Source: Janthinobacterium sp. SUN073
GTDB taxonomy: Bacteria; Pseudomonadota; Gammaproteobacteria; Burkholderiales; Burkholderiaceae_D
DNA: 64,000 bases
Direction: 5' to 3'
Assembly: GCF_030397665.1 (NCBI RefSeq)
Contig: NZ_JAPUBT010000008.1
Span: 37,511 to 101,510 of the forward strand
Notes under the pieces: generated by a model
Seen by the model: only the letters and a program-made list of their open reading frames with translations
The model's database searches: none
What the model was told of the DNA's origin: nothing
Program-made: the position numbers and the translations under genes
Shown: positions 1 through 14,216 of the stretch, in pieces
Position numbering within the stretch: position 1 is the stretch's first letter
How the letters are laid out: each line of letters starts with the position of its first letter

Positions 1-20
1 AAGCTCCCTTGCGGGAGCTT
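1..20 (-). terminator. terminator of the distal tRNA-Ser copy
   Basis: An 8-bp stem (AAGCTCCC / GGGAGCTT) with a TTGC loop lies 13 bases past the 3' end of the tRNA at 34-123. The same hairpin follows the second tRNA copy at 361-380, there with a visible T-run. The T-run of this copy would lie outside the window. Confidence 0.7.
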
Positions 21-31
21 CTCTTATGTAT

Positions 32-123
<92 letters not shown>

Positions 124-274
124 GTTTACTGCGGTCTATTCATTCAAACTGGCGTGCCGGTTTGAACGAGGCGCTATTTTAGCATGGGTGTTGTTGGGTT
201 GGGTAGGGGTTTTATTGGCGATTTGCAACTGAGGGCTGGCCGCCAAACCGAGAAACCAATTGGGCGATTCGGAG

Positions 275-300
275 AGCCCCGCGCAAATATGCGCGGGGCT
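275..300 (-). terminator. GC-rich hairpin between the two tRNA-Ser genes
   Basis: The stem AGCCCCGCGCA / TGCGCGGGGCT is 11 bp with a short AT loop. No T-run follows on either strand, so termination is not certain. The hairpin may belong to the tRNA-like remnant next to it. Confidence 0.4.
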
Positions 301-335
301 TCGAATCCCACGCGTACGCCCCGCAGGGGGCGTAC
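299..335. other. tRNA-like remnant between the two tRNA-Ser copies
   Basis: TTCGAATCCCAC looks like a T-loop with its 3' stem, and beside it GTACGCCCC / GGGGGCGTAC forms a hairpin resembling a class II variable arm. No acceptor, D or anticodon arm can be found. The two elements fit different strands, so a true tRNA fragment is only one reading; the match could be chance. Confidence 0.25.
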
Positions 336-353
336 TCCTTTCCGCCGGCACAA

Positions 354-380
354 ATAAAAAAAGCTCCCTTGCGGGAGCTT
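354..380 (-). terminator. rho-independent terminator of the proximal tRNA-Ser
   Basis: AAGCTCCC / GGGAGCTT stem followed on the minus strand by seven T residues, 13 bases after the CCA end of the tRNA at 394-483. Confidence 0.85.
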
Positions 381-391
381 TCTCTATTTGT

Positions 392-483
<92 letters not shown>

Positions 484-561
484 ATTTACTGCGGTCTTTT
501 CCTGCATTGCTGCGGGAAGGCAAGATTATAGCAGCCCGCGACAAAAAGAAAAGGACTATTT

Positions 562-1884
<1,323 letters not shown>

Positions 1885-1985
1885 TCATTGTACCAAGACC
1901 CTGTTCACTTCGATGAGTTTTGCGCACGCTCCACCATCGTCATGGCAGTGTGGCTGGGCACTCGCGCCCGCTATACAACTTGTGT

Positions 1986-2189
1986 TCAGATAAAGGCGGC
2001 TTTTTCGGCAGCGGTGAGGCGGCGGGCGCTGACGGTGACGACAGGCATCGCGCTGTCGGCAGCCTGGGCAATCACGGTGCTGCTGGCGCTCACTTCCACC
2101 GTATTCGCGCCGGCGCTGGCGAAGCTGGCGCCGATGGCGATGATGGCGGCGGCGACAAAGGTGATTTCCATGTTTTTCAGTGCGTGCAT
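1986..2189 (-). CDS. small secreted protein of unknown function
   Basis: A 67-residue protein. Residues 9-27 form a hydrophobic segment ending ASAGA, which looks like a Sec signal peptide with a cleavage site near residue 26. The mature part would be about 40 residues, mildly polar, with a VVTVSARRLTAAEK tail. A clear AGGAGT Shine-Dalgarno lies 6 bases before the ATG, which is the main reason to believe in it. It stands alone between the MocR-type regulator and serS. No family recognised. Confidence 0.6.
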   Translation of the reverse strand: MHALKNMEITFVAAAIIAIGASFASAGANTVEVSASSTVIAQAADSAMPVVTVSARRLTAAEKAAFI

Positions 2190-2338
2190 GATGTGACTCC
2201 TGGTTGGTTTGTGTAGTTGACTGCTGCTGGTATGGTGGTACTTTAGCCAACGGCCGCAAACAACGCCACCGGCTTGCGACCAGCGGCGAGAAACAGGGAG
2301 CGAACGGTGAAAAACAGGGACTGAAACGCAAAGAATAG

Positions 2339-3760
2339 TTACAAGGCCTCATGCACCAGGCGGCCCAGGCGGCCAATCGCCTGCTCGATGCGCGGCGTCC
2401 ACGCATTGCCGCAATTGAGGCGCAGATAATTGCTGAACTTGCCCGACGCCGAGAACAGCTGGCCCGGCATATACGCCACGCCGTCGGCGATGGCCTGGCC
2501 ATGCAGGGCCAGCGCATCGACTTGCGGCGGCATCTGCACCCACAGCACGAAACCGCCCTGCGGCTCGGACAGCATGCAGTCCGCCGGAAAGCTGGCCGCC
2601 ACGGCGTCGGACATGCGGGCGATGCGCTGCACCAGAGTACGCCGCATCTTGCGCAACTGCTGGTCGTAGCTGCTGCCTTCCAAAAAATCGGCCAGCACAG
2701 CCTGGAAGAAATGGCTGGTGGCGCCGCTCGACACGGTTTTCAGCAAGGCCACTTCCTGCGCGAAGCGCCCGGCCAGCACGTAGCCGACGCGAGACGCGGG
2801 CGTAATCGCCTTGGAAAAAGAGGAGCACAGCAGCACATTGCCGCTCGTGTCGTAAGCCTTCACGGGCCACGGACGCTGCGGCGCAAAGCACAGGTCGCCA
2901 TATACATCATCTTCCACCAGCGGAATATTGAATTCCGACAGCAGTCCCGCCAGCCGCTTCTTGTTGGCTTCCGGCATGACGCAGCCGAGCGGATTGTTGG
3001 CGTTCGGCACGAACAGACACGCTTGCACGAGGCCGGCGCGCAAGGCCAGCTCCAGCGCATCGAGCGACGGCCCCGTCTTCGGGTCGGTGGGAATTTCCAG
3101 CGCCTTCATGCCCAGACTTTCTATCATCTGCAGCAGCACGAAATACGTGGCCGACTCGATGGCGATGGTGTCGCCCGGCTTGGCCACGGCGCGCAGGCAC
3201 AGGCTGATCGCTTCCGTGCAGGAATTCGTCACGACGATCTCGTGCAGGTCCAGCTTGCCCCAGTCCAGCGCGCGGCGCGTCACCTGGCGCAAGAAATTGC
3301 CTTCGCTGACGTCGTAGCAGCTGACCTTGCTCAACAAGGCGGGCTCGCGCCGCGCCACCGCGCTGATGGTGCGCTGCATGCGCTTGACGGGCAGTATCTC
3401 ATCGGGCGGCCAGGCCGTGCCCAGCTGCACGATATTCGCCGTTTCATTGTCCTTCAGCACGCGCATGAGCAGATTATTGATGCCGACAAAGGCCGGCTCC
3501 TTCAAGTGCTGGGCGTCGGCACTGCAGGGACGGCGCGGCGCCCGGTGGCGCACGAAATAGCCGGACTGGGGCCGCGCATCGACCTGCCCGCGGTCTTCCA
3601 TCAGGCGCAAGGCTTGCATCACCGTACTGACAGAAATGCGCTTTTGCTGCGCCAGGTGGCGGATCGATGGCAGGCGGTCGCCGGGCGCGAACACGCGCGA
3701 GTCGATCAAGGCGCCCAGCTCGTTGGCCAGGTGCTCGTACAGATTCAAATGCGCGCTCAT
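2339..3760 (-). CDS. MocR-type transcriptional regulator (GntR helix-turn-helix fused to aminotransferase)
   Basis: A 473-residue regulator. Residues 1-75 are a GntR winged helix (GDRLPSIRHLAQQ, then VSTVMQALRLMEDRG). Residues ~110-470 have the fold-type I aminotransferase domain with the PLP-binding lysine in SSFSKA (Lys317) and NPLG and DDVYGD motifs. Such proteins use PLP as an effector rather than as an enzyme. The start at 3760 is preferred because AAGGGA sits 7 bases upstream; the in-frame ATG at 3766 would lie directly on that site. It is divergent from the DUF2917 and epimerase genes, so these are its likely targets. A second MocR protein is at 34354-35772. Confidence 0.9.
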   Translation of the reverse strand: MSAHLNLYEHLANELGALIDSRVFAPGDRLPSIRHLAQQKRISVSTVMQALRLMEDRGQVDARPQSGYFVRHRAPRRPCSADAQHLKEPAFVGINNLLMRVLKDNETANIVQLGTAWPPDEILPVKRMQRTISAVARREPALLSKVSCYDVSEGNFLRQVTRRALDWGKLDLHEIVVTNSCTEAISLCLRAVAKPGDTIAIESATYFVLLQMIESLGMKALEIPTDPKTGPSLDALELALRAGLVQACLFVPNANNPLGCVMPEANKKRLAGLLSEFNIPLVEDDVYGDLCFAPQRPWPVKAYDTSGNVLLCSSFSKAITPASRVGYVLAGRFAQEVALLKTVSSGATSHFFQAVLADFLEGSSYDQQLRKMRRTLVQRIARMSDAVAASFPADCMLSEPQGGFVLWVQMPPQVDALALHGQAIADGVAYMPGQLFSASGKFSNYLRLNCGNAWTPRIEQAIGRLGRLVHEAL

Positions 3761-3830
3761 GTTCATCCCTTCAGTATGCGGCTGCCGCGCGCGGCCCGCA
3801 CAGATACAGTTGCCCGATTTTTTGACAAGC

Positions 3831-3854
3831 ACAGTGTACGGCAAGGGGCACTGT
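3831..3854. promoter_or_regulatory. inverted repeat in the MocR / DUF2917 divergent region
   Basis: ACAGTG (3831-3836) and CACTGT (3849-3854) form a 6-bp inverted repeat with a 12-base spacer, midway between the divergent starts at 3760 and 3941. It is a candidate operator for the MocR protein. A TTGACA hexamer lies just before it (3822-3827), but I see no good -10 box at the right distance. Confidence 0.35.
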
Positions 3855-3940
3855 ATGCATCACAATTTCGTTTTCCTGCATCTGTCATGGTTTGCAGCAA
3901 GGGCCTAAGCTGTTCCTGTCAGCACAACAGGAGCGATGCC

Positions 3941-4231
3941 ATGCATACCGACCACGAATTACGCAGCGAACGGCCCTTGCGCCTGGAAAAAGCGCACGCC
4001 AGGGTCATCGAATGCCTGTCCGGCATGGCCTGGATCACGGCCTACGCCCAGTTCGAGGATTGCGTGCTGCGCAGCGGCGAACGCTACACGATACCGAATG
4101 ACGGCCTGGTGCTGGTCGAAGCCGTGGGTAGCGGACGCATCCGCGTGCATGGGACCGCCGCACCCCGCCCCACCCTGCTGCGCTGGCTGCATCGGCACCG
4201 CCCTCAAACATTAATCACAAGGAATACATGA
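3941..4231 (+). CDS. DUF2917 domain protein
   Basis: A 96-residue protein with the DUF2917 pattern, a short beta-rich domain (GMAWITAYAQFEDCVLRSGERY, then GLVLVEAVGSGRIRVHG) that resembles half of a cupin barrel. No biochemical role is known to me. AGGAG lies 6 bases before the ATG. Its stop overlaps the start of the epimerase in ATGA, so the two are translationally coupled. It is divergent from the MocR regulator, an arrangement that suggests control by it. Confidence 0.75.
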   Translation: MHTDHELRSERPLRLEKAHARVIECLSGMAWITAYAQFEDCVLRSGERYTIPNDGLVLVEAVGSGRIRVHGTAAPRPTLLRWLHRHRPQTLITRNT

Positions 4232-4968
4232 TTCAAGCACCACCACTGCGCGTCCTCGTCACGGGCGCCGCCGGCATCATCGGCACCGCTTTCTGGAAGC
4301 GCCGGCACGGGGAATTCTCCCTGCGCCTGGCCGACCTGCAGACAGGCAAGCTGGCCGAAGCGCCCTGCCCGTCCATGCAGCTCGACGTGAGCGACTACGC
4401 CGCCTGCCTGGCCGCCTGCGCCGGCATCGACGTGGTGCTGCACCTGGCCGGCGTGCCGCACGCCAGCGCCGATTTCGATGCGCAATTGCTGCAGCCGAAC
4501 ATCATCGGCACGCACAACATCTTCCGCGCGGCACAGGCACAGGGAGTGAAAAGAGTGGTGTTTGCCAGCAGCGCGCAAGCCATCGAGGGCTATCCGCTCG
4601 ATATGCAAGTGCATGAGCACATGCCGGCCCGGCCGGCCAACATGTATGGCGCCAGCAAGGCCTTTGGCGAAGGCGTGGCCTCCGCGTTCGCGCACCAGCA
4701 TGGCATGACGGCGATCGCCGTGCGCATCGCCAACGTGGCCCACTTTGCGCCAGGTCAACAGCACAGCGCGCGCGACATCGCCGCCTTCATCAGCGAACGC
4801 GACGTGGTGCAGCTACTGGCCCGCTGCGTGGCGGCGGACGTGGCGCCCGGCTACCACGTCGTGCATGGCGTGTCGGACAACCGCTACAAACGGCTGTCGA
4901 TCGCGGCGACGCGCCAACTGGTCGGCTACGCGCCGCAGGATGACGGTTTTAGCTTGCTGGGCTTGTAA
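4228..4968 (+). CDS. NAD-dependent epimerase/dehydratase family protein
   Basis: A 246-residue short extended SDR protein. The N-terminal Rossmann motif is GAAGIIGTAFW and the active-site pair is YGASK (Tyr/Lys), with an upstream FASSAQ serine. In length and in the DLQTGKLAE and LHLAGVPH segments it is close to the uronate dehydrogenase-like group, which oxidises hexuronates to aldarolactones. The exact substrate cannot be read from the sequence. It is coupled to the DUF2917 gene by ATGA and ends two bases from the convergent rarA stop, with no terminator between. Confidence 0.85.
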   Translation: MIQAPPLRVLVTGAAGIIGTAFWKRRHGEFSLRLADLQTGKLAEAPCPSMQLDVSDYAACLAACAGIDVVLHLAGVPHASADFDAQLLQPNIIGTHNIFRAAQAQGVKRVVFASSAQAIEGYPLDMQVHEHMPARPANMYGASKAFGEGVASAFAHQHGMTAIAVRIANVAHFAPGQQHSARDIAAFISERDVVQLLARCVAADVAPGYHVVHGVSDNRYKRLSIAATRQLVGYAPQDDGFSLLGL

Positions 4969-4969
4969 T

Positions 4970-6289
4970 TCAGCCCTTGCCGGCTGGTTTTCCTGCTTTC
5001 CTGTCCAGCTCGCGCAGCCAGGCCAGTTTATCGGCAATTTTACTTTCCAGGCCACGCGGCACGGGCTGGTACCAGCCTGGTTCGGCCATGCCGTCCGGGA
5101 AGTAGGTTTCGCCGGCCGCGTAAGCGTCCGGCTCATCGTGCGCGTAGCGATAGGCGTGACCGTAGCCGAGTTCCTTCATCAGTTTCGTCGGCGCATTGCG
5201 CAAGTGCACGGGTACTTCCTTCGATTTATCCTTCTTCACAAACGCCATGGCCGTGTTAAACGCGTTGTAGCCGGCATTGCTTTTCGCGGCAATCGCCAGG
5301 TAGATCACGGCCTGGCCCAGCGCCAGTTCGCCTTCGGGCGAACCCAGGCGTTCATAGGTTGCCGCTGCGTCGTTGGCCATGGTCAGCGCGCGCGGGTCGG
5401 CCAGGCCGATGTCTTCCCAGGCCATGCGCACGATGCGCCGCGACAAGTAGCGCGGGTCGGCGCCGCCATCGATCATGCGGCAAAACCAGTACAGGGCCGC
5501 ATCCGGGTTCGAGCCGCGCACGGATTTATGCAACGCGGAAATCTGGTCATAGAAATTGTCGCCACCCTTGTCGAAGCGCCGCGAGTTCAGGGTCAGCGCA
5601 TTGTCGACGAAGGCCGCATCAATCTTCGTCGTCCCCGTCGAGCTGGCGGCCGTCTCGGCCTGTTCCAGTAAATTCAGGAAACGCCGCGCATCGCCGTCCG
5701 CGTAGCCGATCAGGGTGTCGGCGGCCGCCTCGTCAAAGGTCAAGTGCGTCAGCGCCGTGGACTGCGCCTTGGCCAGCAGCAGCTTCATCTCGTCTTCGTT
5801 GAGCGATTTCAATACATACACTTGCGCGCGCGACAACAGCGCCGAATTGACCTCGAAGCTGGGGTTTTCCGTCGTCGCGCCAACGAACGTCACGAGGCCC
5901 GATTCGACGAAGGGCAACAAGGCATCCTGTTGCGACTTGTTGAACCTGTGGATCTCGTCGACGAACAATAAAGTATGCTTGCCAAACTGGTCCAGGCTGT
6001 GGCGCGCCTGGTCCATGGCCGCGCGAATATCTTTCACGCCCGCAAACACGGCCGACAAGGCGATGAATTCGCTGTCGAACGCGTTCGCCATCAGGCGCGC
6101 CAGCGTCGTCTTGCCCACGCCGGGCGGCCCCCATAAAATCATCGAATGGGCCTTGCCCGCCTCGAAAGCGAGACGCAGCGGCTTGCCCACGCCCAACAAA
6201 TGCGTCTGGCCGATGACTTCGTTGAGAGTGCTCGGCCGCAAGGCTTCGGCCAGCGGCTGGCGCGGTGCGGTGGAAAAGAGATCCGCCAT
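4970..6289 (-). CDS. rarA: replication-associated recombination protein A (AAA+ ATPase)
   Basis: A 439-residue RarA/MgsA/WRNIP1-type ATPase that acts at stalled replication forks and with single-strand binding protein. Walker A is GPPGVGKTT, Walker B is LLFVDEIHRF, sensor 1 is VGATTENPSF, and the C-terminal MgsA tetramerisation domain begins near LYWFCRMIDGGADP. The start (MADLFST) is the first ATG; a further upstream frame would need TTG. It is first of three minus-strand genes on the way from ftsK and lolA, a conserved order in beta- and gammaproteobacteria. Confidence 0.97.
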   Translation of the reverse strand: MADLFSTAPRQPLAEALRPSTLNEVIGQTHLLGVGKPLRLAFEAGKAHSMILWGPPGVGKTTLARLMANAFDSEFIALSAVFAGVKDIRAAMDQARHSLDQFGKHTLLFVDEIHRFNKSQQDALLPFVESGLVTFVGATTENPSFEVNSALLSRAQVYVLKSLNEDEMKLLLAKAQSTALTHLTFDEAAADTLIGYADGDARRFLNLLEQAETAASSTGTTKIDAAFVDNALTLNSRRFDKGGDNFYDQISALHKSVRGSNPDAALYWFCRMIDGGADPRYLSRRIVRMAWEDIGLADPRALTMANDAAATYERLGSPEGELALGQAVIYLAIAAKSNAGYNAFNTAMAFVKKDKSKEVPVHLRNAPTKLMKELGYGHAYRYAHDEPDAYAAGETYFPDGMAEPGWYQPVPRGLESKIADKLAWLRELDRKAGKPAGKG

Positions 6290-6359
6290 AATATTTACCG
6301 GGTAAGAATGCAAAGGCCCCGCATCGCTGCGAGGCCGGTCAACAACAGGAGTTCAATAA

Positions 6360-7016
6360 TCAATTATTGATGACATCCGCGCCCTTGGGCATGACAAATT
6401 TAAAGTGATTGGCAGACAAAGCCGGATTTTTCTGGAAATTCTTGAACGCCAGCACCGACGTCTGCCCGAACGAATCGCGCAATTCCATCGCTTCCGGCAC
6501 GCCATTGCGCAGGCCGATGGTGATTTCGTCGAAGGTCGTGTCCTTGGCTTTCGGCGTGGCTTTCAGCCATTCCAGGCCATCGCGCGTGCCCGCTTCGGCC
6601 AGGGTGAAATTCTTTTCCAGATCGTTGCTGCCGAACAAGATGGCGGCCGGCGAGGAACCGAGCGCGTCGCCCAGTTTCTTGACCGTCACCTGGCTCAAAT
6701 CCTTGTCGTAGATATACAGCTTGTCACCGTCCGCTTGCAGCAATTGCTCGTACGGTTTCAGATAAGTCCAGATGAACTTGCCTGGACGGGCGAATTCAAA
6801 CGTGCCGCTGGCGGGGGTCGATACTTTCGCCTTGCCGCTGGCGTCCGCCTTCTTGACTTGCCGCTGCACGAACTCGCCCTTGGCCGACTTGGTGCCGGCG
6901 GCAAAGCTCTTGAACTGCTCCAGCGCGCTGGCCGAGGCGCTGGCCGCGAACAGCAGGCTGCAGGCGACGCTGGCCGCGCCGATGATCATTTTTGTTGCGA
7001 AAGTCGTATTCTTCAT
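6360..7016 (-). CDS. lolA: outer-membrane lipoprotein carrier protein LolA
   Basis: A 218-residue periplasmic chaperone that takes lipoproteins from LolCDE and hands them to LolB at the outer membrane. A signal peptide covers about residues 1-30 (hydrophobic core, ASASA end). The mature part shows the LolA pattern: KGEFVQRQ, the [14 protein letters not shown] strand and the [16 protein letters not shown] segment. It starts 5 bases after the ftsK stop, so the two are probably co-transcribed, with rarA following. Confidence 0.95.
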   Translation of the reverse strand: MKNTTFATKMIIGAASVACSLLFAASASASALEQFKSFAAGTKSAKGEFVQRQVKKADASGKAKVSTPASGTFEFARPGKFIWTYLKPYEQLLQADGDKLYIYDKDLSQVTVKKLGDALGSSPAAILFGSNDLEKNFTLAEAGTRDGLEWLKATPKAKDTTFDEITIGLRNGVPEAMELRDSFGQTSVLAFKNFQKNPALSANHFKFVMPKGADVINN

Positions 7017-7021
7017 TCTGT

Positions 7022-9382
7022 TTACCCTTGTTCACTACTCGCCGCCGGCACCAGGATTTCCCGGTTGCCATTGGATTGCATGGTTGATACCACCCCGCTC
7101 TGCTCCATCTGCTCGAGCAGACGGGCGGCGCGGTTGTAGCCGATGCGCAAATGACGCTGCACCAGCGAAATCGAGGCGCGGCGGTTTTTCAGCACCACCG
7201 CCACCGCCTGGTCGTACAGGGCATCGGCCTCGCCGCCACCCTCGCCCGGCGCGCCGCCTTCGGCGCCATCGCCTTCCAGGGTGCCGCCTTCGAGGATGCC
7301 ATCGATGTAATTCGGTTCGCCCTGCAGCTTCAGATAGCTGACAACGCGGTGGACTTCTTCATCGGACACAAACGCGCCGTGCACGCGCATCGGCAAGCCG
7401 GTGCCGGGCGGCATGTACAGCATGTCGCCCATGCCCAGCAAGGCTTCCGCACCCATCTGGTCCAGGATCGTGCGCGAGTCGATCTTCGACGAGACCTGGA
7501 AGGCGATACGCGTGGGGATGTTCGCCTTGATCAAGCCCGTGATCACGTCTACAGATGGGCGCTGCGTGGCCAGAATCAAGTGCAAACCGGCAGCGCGCGC
7601 CTTTTGCGCGATACGCGCGATCAATTCCTCGACTTTTTTGCCCACCACCATCATCAAGTCGGCCAGCTCGTCGATGATGATGACGATGGTCGGCAGTTTA
7701 TCCAGCGGCTCGGGCGAATCGGGCGTCAGGCTGAACGGATTCGGAATATGTTCTTCGCGCTTTTTCGCGTCGGCGATCTTCGCGTTGTAGCCGGCCAGGT
7801 TACGCACGCCCATCTTGCTCATCAGCTTGTAGCGGCGTTCCATCTCGTTCACGGCCCAGTTCAGCGCGTGGCCCGCCTGGCGCATGTCGGTCACGACGGG
7901 CGCCAGCAAGTGCGGAATGCCTTCGTAGACGGACATTTCCAGCATCTTCGGATCGATCAGAATCAGGCGCACGTCGAGCGGGTCGGATTTGTACAGCAGC
8001 GACAAAATCGTCGCATTGATGCCCACGGATTTACCGGAACCGGTGGTACCGGCCACCAGCAAGTGCGGCATCTTGGCCAGATCGGCCACGACGGGCTTGC
8101 CGGCGATATCCTTGCCCAGCGCAATCGTCAGGCTGGACACGCCATCGTTGTAGACCTTGGAACCGAGGATTTCCGTCAGGCGCACGATCTGGCGCTTGCT
8201 GTTCGGCAATTCCAGTGCCATGTAGTTCTTGCCGGGAATGGTTTCCACCACACGAATCGACGTCAACGACAGCGAACGGGCCAGGTCGCGCGCCAGGCCC
8301 ACGATCTGGCTGCCTTTGACGCCCGTGGCCGGCTCGATTTCATAGCGCGTCACCACAGGGCCGGGGTAAGCGACCACTACCTTGGCATCCACGCCAAAGT
8401 CCGACAATTTCTTTTCGATCAGGCGGCTCGTAAATTCCAAGGTTTCCACGGAAACCGTTTCCACCACGGGTGGCGCCTCGTCGAGCAGCGACAGCGGCGG
8501 CAATTTGCCGTCGCCGGGGGTTTCAAACAGATGCGCCTGGCGCTCCTTTTCCACGCGCTCCGATTTCACCACGGTCACCACCTGCGGCTCGATCTTCACG
8601 GGCGGCGCGGCCACATGCTTTTCCACGTGCTTGGCCCGTTCGATGACCACCACTTCGTCGCGGCGCACGGCGGCCACTTCGCCCTGGCGGCGGTCTTCGC
8701 GGTCCTGGTAGCGCAGCACGAACCAGTTGAAAACGTCTTCGATGGCGCCGCCGATGCGCTCGGCCACTTGCAACCAGGAGACGTGGAAGAACAGGCTGAA
8801 ACCCAGGCCGAACAGCAGCAGCAACAGCAAGGTGGCGCCGGTGAAGCCGAAGGCCACGTGGGCCGAGTGGCCCACCAGCTGGCCCAGCACGCCGCCCGGC
8901 TCGCGCGGCAGCTGCACGTGCAGGCTTTTCGCCATGCGCAGGTATTCCAGGCCCATGCTGCCGATCAGCATGATGGAGAAGCCGACGATGCGGATCAGCA
9001 TCTCGACATGGTGCTCGCGCTCCACCTCTTCCTCTTCCAGCAGGAAGCGCTTGCTCAGGCGGCGATAGCCATTCCATACCGTGCGCAGCAGCCAGACGCA
9101 CCACCACCAGGCGGAAAAGCCGAAGATATACAGCAACAAATCGGAGAAGGTCGCACCCAGCTTGCCGCCCAGGTTGGCCACCTTGTCGACGGAGGTCGCA
9201 TGCGACCAGCCCGGATCGAGCTTGTTGAAGCTGGCCAGTATCAGCACGAAATACAGGGCAAACGCGGCCAGCGCGAACCAGCGCGCCTCGGACAGCAGCC
9301 GCACCAGCCGGTTCGGCAGAGGCCGGCGTTCGACCGGTTTTCGGGTGTAGCTATTTTGATTGGCCTGGGCTGGTTTAGTCAT
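7022..9382 (-). CDS. ftsK: DNA translocase FtsK
   Basis: A 786-residue septal DNA pump that clears chromosome termini and activates XerCD at dif. Four transmembrane segments lie in the first ~220 residues, followed by a short charged linker. The motor has Walker A GTTGSGKS (near residue 445) and Walker B LILIDPK. The C-terminal gamma winged helix, which reads KOPS sites, runs from about 715 to 780 ([20 protein letters not shown]). The linker is short, as in most non-enteric FtsK. The start MTKPAQ was chosen over a frame reaching 9580, whose extra residues match no family. It is followed closely by lolA. Confidence 0.95.
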   Translation of the reverse strand: MTKPAQANQNSYTRKPVERRPLPNRLVRLLSEARWFALAAFALYFVLILASFNKLDPGWSHATSVDKVANLGGKLGATFSDLLLYIFGFSAWWWCVWLLRTVWNGYRRLSKRFLLEEEEVEREHHVEMLIRIVGFSIMLIGSMGLEYLRMAKSLHVQLPREPGGVLGQLVGHSAHVAFGFTGATLLLLLLFGLGFSLFFHVSWLQVAERIGGAIEDVFNWFVLRYQDREDRRQGEVAAVRRDEVVVIERAKHVEKHVAAPPVKIEPQVVTVVKSERVEKERQAHLFETPGDGKLPPLSLLDEAPPVVETVSVETLEFTSRLIEKKLSDFGVDAKVVVAYPGPVVTRYEIEPATGVKGSQIVGLARDLARSLSLTSIRVVETIPGKNYMALELPNSKRQIVRLTEILGSKVYNDGVSSLTIALGKDIAGKPVVADLAKMPHLLVAGTTGSGKSVGINATILSLLYKSDPLDVRLILIDPKMLEMSVYEGIPHLLAPVVTDMRQAGHALNWAVNEMERRYKLMSKMGVRNLAGYNAKIADAKKREEHIPNPFSLTPDSPEPLDKLPTIVIIIDELADLMMVVGKKVEELIARIAQKARAAGLHLILATQRPSVDVITGLIKANIPTRIAFQVSSKIDSRTILDQMGAEALLGMGDMLYMPPGTGLPMRVHGAFVSDEEVHRVVSYLKLQGEPNYIDGILEGGTLEGDGAEGGAPGEGGGEADALYDQAVAVVLKNRRASISLVQRHLRIGYNRAARLLEQMEQSGVVSTMQSNGNREILVPAASSEQG

Positions 9383-9507
9383 TCTGGGAAGCGCTGCAAG
9401 GTGGTAAATGTTTCTGAAAGGGAATTTCCCATAATAAGGAAGTATTCTAAGCCATATATGCCCCGGACGGCCCCACGATTCGTCGCCACAGGCGGCTTGG
9501 TCTATAA

Positions 9508-10551
<1,044 letters not shown>

Positions 10552-10558
10552 GCGTCGC

Positions 10559-11233
10559 ATGGCGTCGATGAAAGACTTTGCCGACCTGAAAGCGGTCAGC
10601 AAGCAGCTCAAGGAGCAGGCCGATGCGCGCGCGCAAGCCGCGGCTGAGCGCGCCCAGCAGGTCAAGGTGCAAGCCGTGGAAAGCAATCTGTTCAAGGCCA
10701 GCATCGGCGGCGTCAAGCGTCTGCCCGAGTCGGACCGCTACGTGCCCAGCGTGCCCAAGGCGGGCGCCATGGCGGCCCAGCAGCCGGCACGCAAGCTCAC
10801 GCCAGAAGAGGACGCTGCGGCCGTGCTGCGCGAGTCGCTGTCGGACTTGTTCGAGGTCGACCATTATCTGGAAAACGATCCGGCCCTGAACTACGCCCGC
10901 CCCGGCGTGGGACCGGACGTGGTCAAGAAGATGCGCAAGGGCCACTGGCCCATCCAGGATGAGCTGGACTTGCACGGCTTGCGCCGCGACGAGGCGCGCG
11001 ACGGCATCGGCGCCTTCTTGAACCAGGCGACGCGGCGCAAGCTGCGCTGTGTGCGCGTGATCCATGGCAAGGGTTTTGGCTCGAAAGGCCAGGAACCGGT
11101 CTTGAAATCGATGGTGCACAGCTGGCTCGTGCAAAAGGATGAAGTCATCGCCTTTTGCCAGGCGCGCCGTTCCGAAGGGGGCGATGGGGCGCTGGTGGTC
11201 TTGCTTTCTTCCGCGCTGCAACCCATCCGCTGA
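10559..11233 (+). CDS. Smr domain protein (MutS2 C-terminal-like nuclease family)
   Basis: A 224-residue protein. The first ~60 residues are alanine- and lysine-rich and probably coiled. The C-terminal ~85 residues are a Smr domain with LDLHGLRRDEA and VRVIHGKGFGSKG, ending in a predicted strand VVLLS. Stand-alone Smr proteins are DNA or RNA endonucleases; in E. coli the relative SmrB cleaves mRNA at collided ribosomes. Whether this one does so cannot be told. AGGAG from the trxB end serves as its Shine-Dalgarno, 10 bases before the ATG. Confidence 0.9.
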   Translation: MASMKDFADLKAVSKQLKEQADARAQAAAERAQQVKVQAVESNLFKASIGGVKRLPESDRYVPSVPKAGAMAAQQPARKLTPEEDAAAVLRESLSDLFEVDHYLENDPALNYARPGVGPDVVKKMRKGHWPIQDELDLHGLRRDEARDGIGAFLNQATRRKLRCVRVIHGKGFGSKGQEPVLKSMVHSWLVQKDEVIAFCQARRSEGGDGALVVLLSSALQPIR

Positions 11234-11280
11234 GCTTGCCAGCAAGAAATCACAATTCAGTCACAAGTTACACCCTGCAC

Positions 11281-11310
11281 ACGGCCCCGTTTGTCACCAT
11301 TCGGGGCCGT
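11281..11310 (+). terminator. hairpin after the trxB-smr unit
   Basis: The stem ACGGCCCCG / CGGGGCCGT (9 bp) has a 12-base loop and lies 48 bases after the Smr stop. It is followed by GTCATGTT rather than a real T-run, so it is a weak or bidirectional terminator. Confidence 0.5.
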
Positions 11311-11356
11311 GTCATGTTAACCTGTGACAATTATTTCCTGCTCAAGCGCTCCACCC

Positions 11357-11986
11357 ATGATGCCACCCCAACTACCGCCTGGCTCGCTGATCAAGATCAT
11401 CGAGGTCATCGCCATCCTGGTGGGTGCGTTTTCCGGTTTCATCGAAGCGCGCCGCAAGCGCATGGACCTGGTCGGCGTGTTTGTCGTGGCCTTCATCACG
11501 GCGTTCGGCGGCGGCACCCTGCGCGACATCCTGCTCGACAAGCGGCCCCTGTTCTGGGTCTCGCACCAGGAATACGCGATTCTGATTTTTGTGCTGGCCC
11601 TGACGGCCGCGCCCCTGATCCAGCATTTGCGCCAGATCGTCTCGGAACGCCTGATCGTCATCGCCGACGCCATCGGCCTGGGCATGTTCGCCATCGCGGG
11701 CGTGGCCGAAGCGATGCGCGCCGGCATGCCGATCTTTATCGCCTCGATGATGGGGGTGATTACGGGGATTTTTGGTGGCGTGATGCGCGACATCGTCTGC
11801 AACGAAGTGCCGATGGTGTTTCGCGACGGCAAACCGTACGCCATCTGCGCCTTTTTCGGCTGCTGGGCTTATTTATTGCAAATGCACTTCGGCGCCCAGC
11901 ACGACTTCGCGCTGTGGACCAGCGCCAGCGGTATCACGATACTGCGCCTGATATGCTGGAAATTCGACATGCGCTTGGGGCGCTGA
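11357..11986 (+). CDS. TRIC-type cation channel family protein (UPF0126)
   Basis: A 209-residue inner-membrane protein with about seven hydrophobic segments and the two related halves typical of the family. The half-motifs are AFGGGTLRDILL and GIFGGVMRDIVCNEVP. Bacterial homologues form trimeric monovalent-cation channels; the physiological role is unclear. The ATG-ATG pair at 11357/11360 is taken as the start; a GTG further up (11324) is in frame but has no ribosome site. It is convergent with the PII gene. Confidence 0.85.
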   Translation: MMPPQLPPGSLIKIIEVIAILVGAFSGFIEARRKRMDLVGVFVVAFITAFGGGTLRDILLDKRPLFWVSHQEYAILIFVLALTAAPLIQHLRQIVSERLIVIADAIGLGMFAIAGVAEAMRAGMPIFIASMMGVITGIFGGVMRDIVCNEVPMVFRDGKPYAICAFFGCWAYLLQMHFGAQHDFALWTSASGITILRLICWKFDMRLGR

Positions 11987-12011
11987 AGGTCAGCGGCCCA
12001 AGCTGAAACAC

Positions 12012-12519
<508 letters not shown>

Positions 12520-12523
12520 CACG

Positions 12524-14140
<1,617 letters not shown>

Positions 14141-14216
14141 GATGATGATGGATATTTTCGTTCTATTAAACAAGACAGGGGCGCGCAGGCCGACGGCGGC
14201 GCCCCGAGAGTGATGA

